Origin: Paraburkholderia unamae
GTDB lineage: Bacteria > Pseudomonadota > Gammaproteobacteria > Burkholderiales > Burkholderiaceae
Assembly (NCBI RefSeq): GCF_003268775.1
Contig: NZ_QLSU01000010.1
Coordinates: 186,001 to 250,000, forward strand
DNA length: 64,000 bases
Direction of reading: 5' to 3'
Made by a program: the position numbers and the translations under genes. The notes below the pieces were generated by a model. It saw only the letters and a list, made by a program, of their open reading frames with translations. It searched no databases and was not told where the DNA came from. Shown here piece by piece: positions 36,407-46,993 of this stretch (position 1 is the first letter of the stretch; each line of letters opens with the position of its first letter).

Positions 36407-37849
36407 TCAGGCGATCACGAGATCCTCGCGCCATTCGATGCGACGCCACGCCGCGCGGGGATCGGTTGGCAAGGCGCCCAACGCCGACCGGTTCACGCCG
36501 ATACGGGGCACGAACAGCAGCGTCTCCCCCACGAACAGTAGCGGCACGTCGCGCTCCCACGCGGGCACGCCATGCGTCTGGAACAGGTTCTTGAGCGTGC
36601 GGCTCACGTTAGCCGCCTCGTCGCGCAAGCGTTCGCCGCCGCTGCGTTCCCGCGCGACGAGCGTCGCGCGCGCGAGCACTTGCTCGGGCACGGCGTCGGG
36701 GTCATCGGCCGCGGCGGGCGCAAAAACATAGGTGCCGCGCCATGAAGGCAGACGCCAGATTTCTTCACCGCTCCACCGTGACGAGACGGCAGCGCGTGAC
36801 GCGGTAACACTCGCATGCGCACGCTCCGCCCCTTCGCTCGCGCGTGCAGCCTCCCACGACACCCGACCGCGATAACAGCGCAGCCGGCGCCCCGCGTGAT
36901 CGACGCGCAACGCGTGGCCGTTGCCCGTTTCGCGCGCGGTCTCGCGCAGTTGCCGCAGCGCATCGGTCAGACGCGCCGCCGACGCCGCCGGCATGCCAAG
37001 CGCGCGCATCCAGTAGCGCAGCAGATTGAGCGCGCGAGCGTCGTCGAGCGCGAGAAGCCCGGCCTGCGAAAGCGCACTGCCCTCCTCGCACTCGACCTCG
37101 CGTAAATCGATCCGCGCAAGATCGTCGAGCAAACGCTGCGACGCGGCGGCGTGCGCCGCCGTGCGCGCGAGCGCATCGCGATAACCGGGGAAATGGGCGG
37201 AAAGCGCCGGCATCACATCGTGACGCAAGGCGTTGCGCGCGTAGCGCGTGTCGTCGTTCGATTCGTCGTCGATCCAGTCCAGCCGATACGCACGGGCGTA
37301 GCGCTCCAGTTGCGCGCGCAACAACGCAAGCAGCGGGCGCATGCGCGGCACACCGCTCGCGCCCGCGCGCACCGGCGCCATGGCCGCCATGCCCGCCAGC
37401 CCCGCGCCGCGCAATAGCTGAAGCAGCACCGTTTCCGCCTGATCGTCGGCATGCTGCGCGAGCCAGAGCGCCTGCACGCCGTGCGCCGCACACATCGCGT
37501 CGAGCGCGCGGTAGCGTGCGTCGCGCGCGGCTGCCTCGACGCCGGCCGGATCGTCGCGCGCCACGTCGACGCGCCGCGCGTCGAACGTCACGCCATACGC
37601 GCGCGCGCGCGTCTCGCAATGCGCAAGCCAGGCGTCGGCGCTCGGGCTCAGGCCGTGATGCACGTGCAGCGCCACGAGGCGCGCCGCGCCCGCCGTGCGC
37701 ACCGCGGCGTCGAGCAGCACGGACGAGTCGAGCCCGCCGCTATACGCAATGGCGATGCGCGCGTCGTGGGGCAGCGTGGAAAGCACAACGCCGAGCGCAT
37801 CGATAACGATGCGCCCGGCGTCGGATTCGGATTCGGGATGGTCGGTCAT
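36407..37849 (-). CDS. tilS: tRNA(Ile)-lysidine synthetase
   Basis: 480 residues from ATG 37849. The N-type PP-loop 'IAYSGGLDSSVLLDA' and 'LWLAQHADDQAETVLLQLLRG' followed by 'DWIDDESNDDTRYARNALRH' are TilS hallmarks. TilS converts C34 of tRNA-Ile2 to lysidine so it reads AUA. The C-terminal domain is divergent and Ala/Arg-rich but of usual length. It follows accA by 41 bp. Confidence 0.95.
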   Translation of the reverse strand: MTDHPESESDAGRIVIDALGVVLSTLPHDARIAIAYSGGLDSSVLLDAAVRTAGAARLVALHVHHGLSPSADAWLAHCETRARAYGVTFDARRVDVARDDPAGVEAAARDARYRALDAMCAAHGVQALWLAQHADDQAETVLLQLLRGAGLAGMAAMAPVRAGASGVPRMRPLLALLRAQLERYARAYRLDWIDDESNDDTRYARNALRHDVMPALSAHFPGYRDALARTAAHAAASQRLLDDLARIDLREVECEEGSALSQAGLLALDDARALNLLRYWMRALGMPAASAARLTDALRQLRETARETGNGHALRVDHAGRRLRCYRGRVSWEAARASEGAERAHASVTASRAAVSSRWSGEEIWRLPSWRGTYVFAPAAADDPDAVPEQVLARATLVARERSGGERLRDEAANVSRTLKNLFQTHGVPAWERDVPLLFVGETLLFVPRIGVNRSALGALPTDPRAAWRRIEWREDLVIA

Positions 37850-37890
37850 CGCACGACCGCAGACGTGAACAAGCGATGACGTCGTGCGCG

Positions 37891-38862
<972 letters not shown>

Positions 38863-39047
38863 GTGTGGGAATCCTTCACTTTGCGGCAGCGCGTATTCTA
38901 ACCGCGTCAGCCCGCGCCGAAATCGGCTCAGAACTATCGATTTCAGATATCGATAGGAATATTCTTGTTAATCCAGGCGTCATCCGATCGGGGCGCGGGC
39001 CGCGGAGCACGGCTGCGCGCGCCCGGCGCGCCGGTCCGGCCAGCGCC

Positions 39048-39983
39048 TTACGACGGTTCCAGGCTGCGCCACATATACCAGGTCGCGACAGTCCGCCACG
39101 GCTCCCAGTTGGCCGCCACTTCGCGCGCCTCGCTGCGCGTGACCGGTTCGCCGCTGAAATAGTTGACGCTGATCGCGCGGATCAGGCCGAGATCGTCGAG
39201 CGGCAGCACATTGGGACGCGCGAGATTGAAGATCAGGAACATCTCGGCGGTCCAGCGGCCGATGCCGCGAATCGCCGTGAGTTCGGCGATCACGTCCTCG
39301 TCGTCCATCGACGTCCACTTGCCGACGTGCAGCGCACCGGAAACGAAATGCTGCGCGAGATCGAGAATGTATTCCGTCTTGCGCTTCGAGAGTCCGCACG
39401 CGGCGAGCTTCTCGTGACCGAGTTTCAGAAATTGTTGCGGCACGAGCTTCGGGCACGCGGCTTCCACGCGCTGCCACAGCGCCTGCGCGGCCGCCGTCGA
39501 AATCTGCTGGCCGACCACCGAGCGCGCGAGCGTGACGAACGGATCGTCGCGGCTCAGCAGATGCACCGGGCCGAACTTCGGAATCAGCTTCTTGAGAATG
39601 CGGTCGCGCTTGACGAGGTCGGCGCAAGCCTTGTCCCAGTAGTCGGGACGCTGCACTTCGAATTCGAGATCGCCGAGCGCGTTCGCGGCCGGCTCCACCG
39701 CTTCGAGCGCCGCCGGGCCGTCGTCGAGCGCGGCGTCGATCGCCGCGCCGTCGAGCGCGTCATGCGAGACCGCCGAGCCATTGGTCTTCGCGCGCGCCGG
39801 CCGGGCGGCCGTCTTGCCTGCTGCTTTTACAGCGGATTGCGCACCCGCGCCGTTGAGCGCGCGCTTTGCACCCGATCCTGCCGCCGCGGCACTCGCCGCT
39901 TTGGTGTCGGCACCGCGCTTGCCCGCTGCGGCGCCCGTGAGCGACGCAGACCGCCTGGCCTGCGTCTTCGTGGCCGTTGCCAT
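39048..39983 (-). CDS. DNA-3-methyladenine glycosylase (HhH-GPD), with basic N-terminal extension
   Basis: 311 residues. The last 210 form an HhH-GPD glycosylase: helix-hairpin-helix 'LTAIRGIGRWTAEMFLIFNL' and the catalytic Asp in 'LPLDDLGLIRAI', with 'ARSVVGQQISTAAAQALWQR' upstream. It resembles AlkA-type enzymes that remove alkylated purines. Residues 1 to about 75 are an Ala/Lys/Thr/Gly-rich basic extension resembling histone H1-type tails, absent from E. coli AlkA. It lies between cysS and accA. Confidence 0.9.
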   Translation of the reverse strand: MATATKTQARRSASLTGAAAGKRGADTKAASAAAAGSGAKRALNGAGAQSAVKAAGKTAARPARAKTNGSAVSHDALDGAAIDAALDDGPAALEAVEPAANALGDLEFEVQRPDYWDKACADLVKRDRILKKLIPKFGPVHLLSRDDPFVTLARSVVGQQISTAAAQALWQRVEAACPKLVPQQFLKLGHEKLAACGLSKRKTEYILDLAQHFVSGALHVGKWTSMDDEDVIAELTAIRGIGRWTAEMFLIFNLARPNVLPLDDLGLIRAISVNYFSGEPVTRSEAREVAANWEPWRTVATWYMWRSLEPS

Positions 39984-40030
39984 CCTGCCTCCTGCCTCGC
40001 GAATCGATCAGTGGAAACTGGACAGCCCGC

Positions 40031-41428
40031 TCACACGCGGCGCCACTCGGTCAATCCGCCCGGTTTGTCTTCGAGCGCGACACCGGCTTCGAGCAGTTCG
40101 GCCCGAATCCGGTCCGCCTCCGCATATTGCTTCGCCTGCTTGGCCGCCGTGCGCGCCGCGATCTTTGCGTCGATCGCCGCCACGTCGAGCGCGCCTGCCT
40201 CTTGCGCGCCCGCGGCCTGTTGCAGGAACACGCGCGGCTCGCGCACGAGCAGCCCGATCACGCGTGCGAGGCGCTGCAACTGACGCGCGAGCACGGCGTC
40301 GCGCGTACGGTTCACTTCGCTCGCGAGCTCGAACAGCGCGGCAATCGCCACCGGCGTGTTGAAGTCGTCGTTCATCGCCGCGCGAAAACGTTGCGCGTAC
40401 GGTTCGTTCCAGTCGAGCTCGCCCGCGTCCGGCGTCACGTCCTTCAACGCCGTGTAAAGACGCGTGAGCGCGTTGCGTGCGTCGTCCAGATGCACGTCGC
40501 TGTAATTCAGCGGCGAGCGATAGTGCGCGCGCGCCATGAAAAAGCGCACCACTTCCGCATCGTACTTCGCCAGCACTTCGCGGATCGTGAAGAAGTTGCC
40601 GAGCGACTTCGACATCTTCTCGTTGTCGATATTCACGAAGCCGTTATGCATCCACGTATTGACGAACGTCTTGCCCGTTGCGCCTTCGCTCTGGGCAATC
40701 TCGTTCTCATGGTGCGGAAACTGCAAGTCCTGGCCGCCGCCGTGAATGTCGAAATGCTCGCCGAGCAGCGTGCAACCCATGGCCGAGCACTCGATGTGCC
40801 AGCCGGGGCGCCCGCGCCCGTACTTCGACTCCCAGCTCGTGTCGGCCGGCTCTTGAGGTTTTGCCTGTTTCCACAGCACGAAGTCAAGCGGATCCTGCTT
40901 GGCATCGTTCGCGGCCACACGTTCGCCCGCGCGCAGATCCTCGATCGACTTGCCCGAGAGCGCGCCATAGTTCGCGAACTTGCGCACCGCGTAATTCACG
41001 TCGCCGTCCGCGCCTTGATAGGCATAGCCGTTGGCTTCCAGCTTGCCGATCATATCGAGCATCTGCGGAATGTATTGCGTCGCGCGCGGCTCATGATCGG
41101 GACGCTCGATGCCGAGCGCGTCCGCATCTTCATGCAGCGCCGCGATGAAGCGGTCGGTGAGCTGCTTGATCGTCTCGCCGTTTTCCACCGCGCGACGAAT
41201 GATCTTGTCGTCGATGTCGGTGATGTTGCGCACGTATGTCACCTTGTAGCCGAGCGCGCGCAGCCAGCGCTGCACGACGTCGAACACCACCATCACACGC
41301 GCATGGCCGACGTGACAATAGTCGTACACCGTCATCCCGCAGACGTACATGCGTACGACACCAGGTTCGAGGGGCACGAAATTTTGCTTGTCACGGGCGA
41401 GCGTGTTGTAGATGCGCAGTGATTCCAT
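40031..41428 (-). CDS. cysS: Cysteinyl-tRNA synthetase
   Basis: Class I synthetase, 465 residues. Zinc Cys in '[20 protein letters not shown]' (overlapping the HIGH motif HVGHA), further Zn ligands in '[22 protein letters not shown]' and '[14 protein letters not shown]', and KMSKS in '[11 protein letters not shown]'. Normal length. It is the first gene of the leftward group and divergent from the TPR protein. Confidence 0.97.
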   Translation of the reverse strand: MESLRIYNTLARDKQNFVPLEPGVVRMYVCGMTVYDYCHVGHARVMVVFDVVQRWLRALGYKVTYVRNITDIDDKIIRRAVENGETIKQLTDRFIAALHEDADALGIERPDHEPRATQYIPQMLDMIGKLEANGYAYQGADGDVNYAVRKFANYGALSGKSIEDLRAGERVAANDAKQDPLDFVLWKQAKPQEPADTSWESKYGRGRPGWHIECSAMGCTLLGEHFDIHGGGQDLQFPHHENEIAQSEGATGKTFVNTWMHNGFVNIDNEKMSKSLGNFFTIREVLAKYDAEVVRFFMARAHYRSPLNYSDVHLDDARNALTRLYTALKDVTPDAGELDWNEPYAQRFRAAMNDDFNTPVAIAALFELASEVNRTRDAVLARQLQRLARVIGLLVREPRVFLQQAAGAQEAGALDVAAIDAKIAARTAAKQAKQYAEADRIRAELLEAGVALEDKPGGLTEWRRV

Positions 41429-41706
41429 AGAGACAATGGATACGTGGGTCGAAGGAAATCCGCGGCAACGCCGACCGCAGCCGGCGGGTGTAGTACACCG
41501 CGATGCTCAGGCTGCTGTTTGTCGGCGCCTGGCCTGCAAACAGGTTGCAATCGAGGCGGAGACGACCACGAGTGGCGAAAGAAAGCCCGTCGATTCATGC
41601 GGCGCGCCCGAAATGCCCTCGATTCGAGCGAGGGACAAAGCGCGCGACGAAAACGCACAGACCTTTTGTTAGAATGGCTCGGAGTATAACACCGCGACCT
41701 CACCCT

Positions 41707-42420
41707 ATGAAACCTTCCAGCGGCCGCGCGCCCCGTGCTGCGACCCTTGCCGCGTCGGCTCTCGCGAGCGTCGCGATCATGCTGTGCGGCGCGCGCGTAG
41801 CGCTTGCCGCGCCCCCGGCGACGGCCGACGGCACGCCCGGCGCCGACAGCGCGATCGTCCAGCACGACTGGGCGGCGGCCTTGACGCAGCTCGACGAGCG
41901 CATCAAGACGAACCCGCGCGACGTGCAGGCGAAGTTCAAGCGCGCGACCATTCTCGCGCGCCTGAACCGCGACGACGACGCAATCGAAGCGTTCACGGAG
42001 CTCACGCAGCTCTACCCCGAACTGCCCGAACCGTACAACAACCTCGCGGCGCTTTACGCAAAGCACGGCCGCTACGACGAGGCGCGTGTGGCGCTGGAAA
42101 CCGCCGTGAAGGCGAACCCGTCGTACAGTCTCGCGTGGGAAAATCTCGGCGACCTGTACCTGCGCATGGCCGATGCGTCATACCGCCGCGCGCAAACGGT
42201 GGGCCACACAAACAGCAGAACGCAACAGCGCCTCGCCGACATCGCGAAGATCGTCGCGCCGCCGCCGGCGCCGAAAAAACCGCGCAGCGCCGCCGCGGCC
42301 GAGGCGGCTTCCGGCACGCAGCCTTCGAACCTCGTGCCCGCGCTCAGCAATCCCGCTTACCAGTTCGGCGGCCCGACCGGGTCGCTGGCGATGCCGCCGT
42401 TCGTGGCGCCGTCGAACTAA
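41707..42420 (+). CDS. Exported tetratricopeptide repeat protein
   Basis: 237 residues from ATG 41707 (an upstream in-frame ATG at 41674 is less likely). A signal peptide ('ASALASVAIMLCGARVALAA', cleavage about residue 36) is followed by about three TPR units (roughly 50-150, for example 'PEPYNNLAALYAKHGRYDEARVALETA'-type helices) and a low-complexity Ala/Pro tail ending 'GSLAMPPFVAPSN'. TPR proteins are scaffolds; the partner is not known. It lies 61 bp before the exported cyclophilin and may be co-transcribed. Confidence 0.85.
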   Translation: MKPSSGRAPRAATLAASALASVAIMLCGARVALAAPPATADGTPGADSAIVQHDWAAALTQLDERIKTNPRDVQAKFKRATILARLNRDDDAIEAFTELTQLYPELPEPYNNLAALYAKHGRYDEARVALETAVKANPSYSLAWENLGDLYLRMADASYRRAQTVGHTNSRTQQRLADIAKIVAPPPAPKKPRSAAAAEAASGTQPSNLVPALSNPAYQFGGPTGSLAMPPFVAPSN

Positions 42421-42481
42421 GCCGCGGCGCGCCGTGCGTCGCGCGCCGCGACACGTATTTCCCGCACTTCCGAGGATACTC

Positions 42482-43066
42482 ATGAAATGGTTGATGTTGG
42501 CGCTGGGTAGCGCCGCCCTGATCGCGAACGCACCGGCTTTTGCGCAAAACGGCCAGCCGGCCGCCGCGCACCCGCAGGTGTTGCTCAAGACCAGCGAAGG
42601 CGACATTCGCGTCGAGCTCTATCCCGAGAAGGCGCCCAAGACCGTCGACAACTTCCTGCAATACGTGAAGGCCGGCCAGTACAACGGCACGATCTTCCAC
42701 CGCGTGATTCGCGGCTTCATGATCCAGGGCGGCGGCTACACGCAAAGCTTCGTCGAAAAGCCCACACGCGCGCCCATCCCGCTTGAAAGCAAGAACGGCC
42801 TGAAGAACCTCACGGGCACGATCGCGATGGCGCGCACGAGCGACCCGAATTCGGCCACGGCGCAGTTCTTCATCAACACCGTGGACAACGCCGGCCTCGA
42901 CTATCCGAACCCGGACGGCAACGGCTATGCCGTGTTCGGCAAGGTCACCCAGGGCATGGACGTCGTGAAGAAGATCGAGGCGGCGCCCACCACCTCGCGC
43001 GGCCCGATGGGCGATGTGCCGCAAAAGGAAATCGTGATCCAGTCGGCCACCGTAGTGGGCAAATAA
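42482..43066 (+). CDS. ppiA: Periplasmic peptidyl-prolyl cis-trans isomerase (cyclophilin)
   Basis: 194 residues with a signal peptide ('MKWLMLALGSAALIANAPAFA'). The cyclophilin core 'LYPEKAPKTVDNFLQYVKAG', '[18 protein letters not shown]' (catalytic Arg), and 'MARTSDPNSATAQFFINTVDN' is complete. It speeds proline isomerisation of periplasmic proteins. A cytoplasmic paralogue follows 200 bp downstream, so this is a tandem pair from an old duplication. Confidence 0.94.
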   Translation: MKWLMLALGSAALIANAPAFAQNGQPAAAHPQVLLKTSEGDIRVELYPEKAPKTVDNFLQYVKAGQYNGTIFHRVIRGFMIQGGGYTQSFVEKPTRAPIPLESKNGLKNLTGTIAMARTSDPNSATAQFFINTVDNAGLDYPNPDGNGYAVFGKVTQGMDVVKKIEAAPTTSRGPMGDVPQKEIVIQSATVVGK

Positions 43067-43265
43067 TTGACGCGTCGTTGTCACGCAGTCTTCACGCAGT
43101 TTCCAGGTAGCCGGTAACACGGCAGGTCGTCATCGACTAACCGGGCGGCAACGCCGCCCTCACCCGTCGCACGTCGCGGCGGCGGCACACGCGACCGGCA
43201 CCACGCCCCGCCTCGTGCCGATGCCGCGACGTTCACTCCCCCAGCCACAGGCAAAGGATTCCATC

Positions 43266-43760
43266 ATGGTCGAACTGCACACGAACCACGGCGTCATCAA
43301 GCTCGAACTCAACGCCGAGAAGGCCCCGAAAACGGTCGCCAACTTCCTCAACTACGTGAAGAGCGGCCACTATGACGGCACGGTGTTCCACCGCGTCATC
43401 GACGGGTTCATGATCCAGGGCGGCGGCTTCGACGCCGCCATGAAGCAAAAGCCCACCGAAGCGACGATCGAAAACGAAGCGAACAACGGCCTGAAGAACG
43501 AGCGCGGCTCGATCGCCATGGCTCGCACGAACGACCCGCACTCGGCAAGCGCCCAGTTCTTCATCAACGTCGCCGACAACGACTTCCTGAACCACTCGTC
43601 GCCCACGCCGCAGGGCTGGGGCTACGCCGTGTTCGGCAAGGTCGTCGAAGGCCTCGAAGTGGTCGACAAGATCAAGAAGGTCAACACCGGCTCGAAGGGC
43701 TTCCATCAGGACGTGCCGGTCGACGACGTCGTGATCGAGAAGGCTGTCGTCGTCGAATAA
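43266..43760 (+). CDS. ppiB: Cytoplasmic peptidyl-prolyl cis-trans isomerase B (cyclophilin)
   Basis: 164 residues from ATG 43266, with AAAGGA upstream; a longer frame to 43215 would add a non-conserved stretch. No signal peptide. '[19 protein letters not shown]' with catalytic Arg and '[22 protein letters not shown]' define the active site. Closely related to the exported cyclophilin directly upstream. Confidence 0.95.
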   Translation: MVELHTNHGVIKLELNAEKAPKTVANFLNYVKSGHYDGTVFHRVIDGFMIQGGGFDAAMKQKPTEATIENEANNGLKNERGSIAMARTNDPHSASAQFFINVADNDFLNHSSPTPQGWGYAVFGKVVEGLEVVDKIKKVNTGSKGFHQDVPVDDVVIEKAVVVE

Positions 43761-43793
43761 GTTTCACTCAACACTCAAGCGAATCCCTCTTCA

Positions 43794-44591
43794 ATGTTGC
43801 AGGAAAAGGCATTACGACACGCAGCCGCGGGCGTGCCCGGCGAGGGCAAGCGCCCGCACGCGGCACGTCCGTTCCTGTTCATTTCCGATGTGCATCTGAA
43901 TGATGGGATTCCGCACACGGTCGCCGCGTTCGAACGCTTCATCCGGGTCACGGCCGATCAGGCCGACTCGGTGTTCATTCTCGGCGACCTCTTCGAATAC
44001 TGGATCGGCGACGACATGCTCGTCGATCCCTTCGTCGCGCGCATGGCCGCGCTGATGCATACGCTCTCCGAGCGCGGCATCGCGCTCTACATCATGCACG
44101 GCAACCGCGACTTCCTGATGGGCAAGCGCTTCATGAAAGCCGCGGGCGCGATCTGGCTGCCCGACCCCATCGCCATCACCGCGTTCGGCACACGCCTCGC
44201 CCTCGCCCACGGCGACGCGATGTGCACCGACGATCACGGCTACCAGCTCTTTCGCAAGATCGCGCGCAACCGGCTGCCGCAGTTGCTTTTTCTGGCGTGG
44301 CCGTTCCGCTGGCGCCGTGCGCTGGCCGAGCGGGCGCGCCGCGCGAGCGAGGCGCGCCGCAACGGTCCGCGCCTGCCGAAATACGACGTGACCGCGAAAG
44401 GCGTGGCGGCGCTTTTCAAGCGCGCGCGCACCGGCTCCATGGTGCACGGCCATACGCACCGGCCTGCGCGCCACCAGGAGCCTGGCGGCACGCGCTGGGT
44501 TCTGCCCGACTGGGATCTCGATCACGGCAAGCCGCGCGGCGGCTACCTGCGCGTGGATGCCGAAGGTTTCAGGATGATGCCGTTGGACTGA
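43794..44591 (+). CDS. lpxH: UDP-2,3-diacylglucosamine diphosphatase
   Basis: 265 residues. The metallophosphoesterase metal motifs are intact: 'FISDVHLND', 'LGDLFEYWIGDD', 'MHGNRDFLMG', 'LAHGD' and 'MVHGHTHRP'. LpxH hydrolyses UDP-2,3-diacyl-GlcN to lipid X in lipid A synthesis. The gene starts 33 bp after ppiB, so the two are likely one transcript. Confidence 0.95.
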   Translation: MLQEKALRHAAAGVPGEGKRPHAARPFLFISDVHLNDGIPHTVAAFERFIRVTADQADSVFILGDLFEYWIGDDMLVDPFVARMAALMHTLSERGIALYIMHGNRDFLMGKRFMKAAGAIWLPDPIAITAFGTRLALAHGDAMCTDDHGYQLFRKIARNRLPQLLFLAWPFRWRRALAERARRASEARRNGPRLPKYDVTAKGVAALFKRARTGSMVHGHTHRPARHQEPGGTRWVLPDWDLDHGKPRGGYLRVDAEGFRMMPLD

Positions 44592-44664
44592 GCTCCGGCG
44601 CGCGGCTCACCGCCGCCCTTTCGCGCCGCGTGCTTCGATGCACGTGAAGGCGCGCAGGAGCACA

Positions 44665-45486
44665 TCAGACGCGTGCGGGCGCTTTCTCTTCGCGGCTCTC
44701 CGCCTCGCCTTGCGCCCCGCCGCACTCCAGCCCCGCCGAAACACGACGCAGTTCGGCCAGCGCCGCATCGGCGCCATGCAACGCTTCGAGACGCGCACCG
44801 AGTTGCTCGAGCGCGACGACGATGGCGTCGACGCGTTGCGTTTGCGTGGCCGCGTGGTCGATCAGACCGTGAATGGCCAGCGAAACCGGATCGTCGGCGT
44901 TGGGCGAGATGCCATAGGCGCAGAAACCTTCGCGAGCCGAGGACGCTTTGGCCTGGACCGGCGCGCTCTTCGCGGGCGCGACAATGCGAGCGGGGTTGCC
45001 CACCGCCGTCGCGCCTTCGGGCACGGGCTTCACGACCACGGCGTTCGAGCCGATCTTCGCCCCGGCTCCCACGGTGAAACCGCCGAGCACCTTCGCACCC
45101 GCGCCCACGATCACACCCGCGCCAAGCGTGGGATGGCGCTTCGCGCCGCGCGTGAGCGAGGTGCCGCCGAGTGTCACGCCCTGGTAAATCGTGCAGTCGT
45201 CGCCGACCTCGGCCGTCTCGCCGATCACGACGCCCATGCCGTGATCGATGAACACGCGCCGGCCGATCGTCGCGCCCGGGTGGATCTCGATGCCGGTCAG
45301 AAAGCGCGCGAGTTGCGAAACATAACGCGCGAGCCAACGGCGCTTCGCGCGCCAGCACGCATGCGCGAAGCGATGCAGCACGAGCGCATGCAGACCCGGA
45401 TAACAGGTCAGGACCTCCCACGCGCTGCGAGCGGCGGGATCGCGCTCGCGGATCGTGGCAATGTCTTCGCGAAGTCTCTTGAACAT
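44665..45486 (-). CDS. cysE: Serine O-acetyltransferase
   Basis: 273 residues from ATG 45486 (a GTG at 45495 would add three). Left-handed beta-helix of hexapeptide repeats follows the N-terminal helices: '[25 protein letters not shown]', '[21 protein letters not shown]', '[10 protein letters not shown]'. It makes O-acetylserine for cysteine synthesis. The last 85 residues extend beyond the shorter EpsC-type CysE and end in an acidic/Arg tail. It converges with lpxH. Confidence 0.93.
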   Translation of the reverse strand: MFKRLREDIATIRERDPAARSAWEVLTCYPGLHALVLHRFAHACWRAKRRWLARYVSQLARFLTGIEIHPGATIGRRVFIDHGMGVVIGETAEVGDDCTIYQGVTLGGTSLTRGAKRHPTLGAGVIVGAGAKVLGGFTVGAGAKIGSNAVVVKPVPEGATAVGNPARIVAPAKSAPVQAKASSAREGFCAYGISPNADDPVSLAIHGLIDHAATQTQRVDAIVVALEQLGARLEALHGADAALAELRRVSAGLECGGAQGEAESREEKAPARV

Positions 45487-45700
45487 GGCAGTCACGCTTA
45501 AAACGTGTGAATCGAGGGGAATGGCGGTCGCGCGCCGTCAGACAGCGCGCGCAACCCGCGTCGCGGCCTTTGCAGCCACGCGCATTTGCTTATGAGCTTT
45601 TCGCCGGTTTTCAGGCGATTGTAGGCGTAAAGCCGCTTGCGGGCCGCAAGCCCCCGTCGGCGGCAAGGTTGGACGCGGCACTGGCGCCGCCGCGCGCGCC

Positions 45701-46564
45701 TTAGCGGTTCTCGCCGCCTTTGCCCTTGAGCATGAGGATGTGCTTGGCGACTCCGCGCACGATATTGACCTCCTCGCGTTCGAGCCCCGAGCGCGCGAAG
45801 AGGCGGCGCAGGCGCGACATCAGCTTCTTCGGATTGGCCGGATCGAGAAAGTCGAGCGCGATCAGCGCATTTTCGAGGTGCACGTACATGCGTTCGATGT
45901 CGTCGCTCGTCGCGAGCGGCGACACGGCGCCGGGCTGGAGCGCGCCGCCAGCGCCACCTGCTGCCGGCAGCGCCGCGGCAGGCGCACTTTCGCCGAGGTA
46001 CGCAAGACGCAGTTCGTAGGCGAGCACCTGCACCGCCTGGGCGAGATTGAGCGAGCTATAGGCCGGGTTCGCGGGGATATGCGCAAGCGCGCTGCAACGT
46101 TCCACGTCGTCGTTCGACAGACCCGTGCGCTCGTTGCCGAACACGAGCGCGATGTCGCCGCCATGCGCCACCTGGCGGCAGGCGTCCTGCACCGCGATGC
46201 GCGGCGCGGCGGGCGGCGGCCCGTACTCGCGCGTGCGCGCCGTGAGCGCGAGCGACCACTGGACACCCGTAAGCGCGTCGGCCAGCGTCGGCACGATGTG
46301 GGCGGCCGCCAGCACGTCGTCGGCGCCGCTCGCCATCGCCACCGCCTCGGGGTCGCAGTGGACCTGCGGCACGCGCGGCGCGACCAGCACGAGGCGCGAA
46401 AAACCCATCGTCTTCAGCGCGCGCGCCGCCGCGCCGACGTTGCCGGGATGGCTCGGCTCGACGAGCACGAAGCGGGTGGACGTGAAGCCGCCGCGCAGCG
46501 GCTCGTGGGCTTCGCCGGCGGTGGCCGCCGGGGCGTGGGTAGCGGGTGAATCGGGGTGCACCAA
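45701..46564 (-). CDS. trmJ: tRNA (cytidine/uridine-2'-O-)-methyltransferase TrmJ-type
   Basis: SPOUT methyltransferase, 287 residues. 'FVLVEPSHPGNVGAAARALKTMGF' is the family N-terminus, 'ALVFGNERTGLSNDDV' and 'NPAYSSLNLAQAVQVLAYEL' form the knotted SAM site. TrmJ methylates the 2'-OH of nucleotide 32. The first 28 residues are Ala/Pro-rich and the start is unsure: TTG at 46564 or GTG at 46561, neither with a strong ribosome site. A C-terminal dimerisation helix region ends in Lys/Gly. Divergent from suhB. Confidence 0.92.
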   Translation of the reverse strand: MVHPDSPATHAPAATAGEAHEPLRGGFTSTRFVLVEPSHPGNVGAAARALKTMGFSRLVLVAPRVPQVHCDPEAVAMASGADDVLAAAHIVPTLADALTGVQWSLALTARTREYGPPPAAPRIAVQDACRQVAHGGDIALVFGNERTGLSNDDVERCSALAHIPANPAYSSLNLAQAVQVLAYELRLAYLGESAPAAALPAAGGAGGALQPGAVSPLATSDDIERMYVHLENALIALDFLDPANPKKLMSRLRRLFARSGLEREEVNIVRGVAKHILMLKGKGGENR

Positions 46565-46993
46565 GATCAGTCTCTAACGCGGGTGTAAGGAAAGTCTCTA
46601 TGTTAGCGCGCCTCGCGCGCGCAGGCAGGACGGGCAGAACAGACGGAGCGAGCAGACCGGACAAAACGGACTAAACGGACAAACCGCACGCGCGCAAACG
46701 GGAAAGCGGCGCGCCGCCAGCCAGAGCGGTCCGGTCTCGGGTAAAATGGTCGTTTCGCGCGCGTCGGGCGTGCCGTGCTGCTGTGTGTTTTCGGTTCGCG
46801 CGACGCCCGGCAGGCAACTGGCTACCAGCGCCGCCGCGCCCCGCTCTTATCCAATTCGTCTCCGTTGGCGGGACAGGAACCGCAAGGCCGTACCCCGGCC
46901 CGCGTCCTGTCCAATCGTTAGACGCTTCATCTTTTGCATCACCGGCGCGCCGCAAGCTGCGGCACGGGCGCCGGACAACAAGGATCCTGGCTC
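46565..46993 (+). other. Divergent trmJ/suhB promoter region and suhB leader
   Basis: 429 bases, no gene. Short CGGACAAAA-like direct repeats occur at 46658-46690. TAAAAT near 46742 could be a -10 for suhB. Within the presumed leader, CGCTCTTATCCA at 46842-46853 resembles a boxA element and an 8-bp inverted repeat GGACAGGA/TCCTGTCC (46871-46878, 46905-46912) frames a second GGCCG/GGCC hairpin. Confidence 0.45.
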
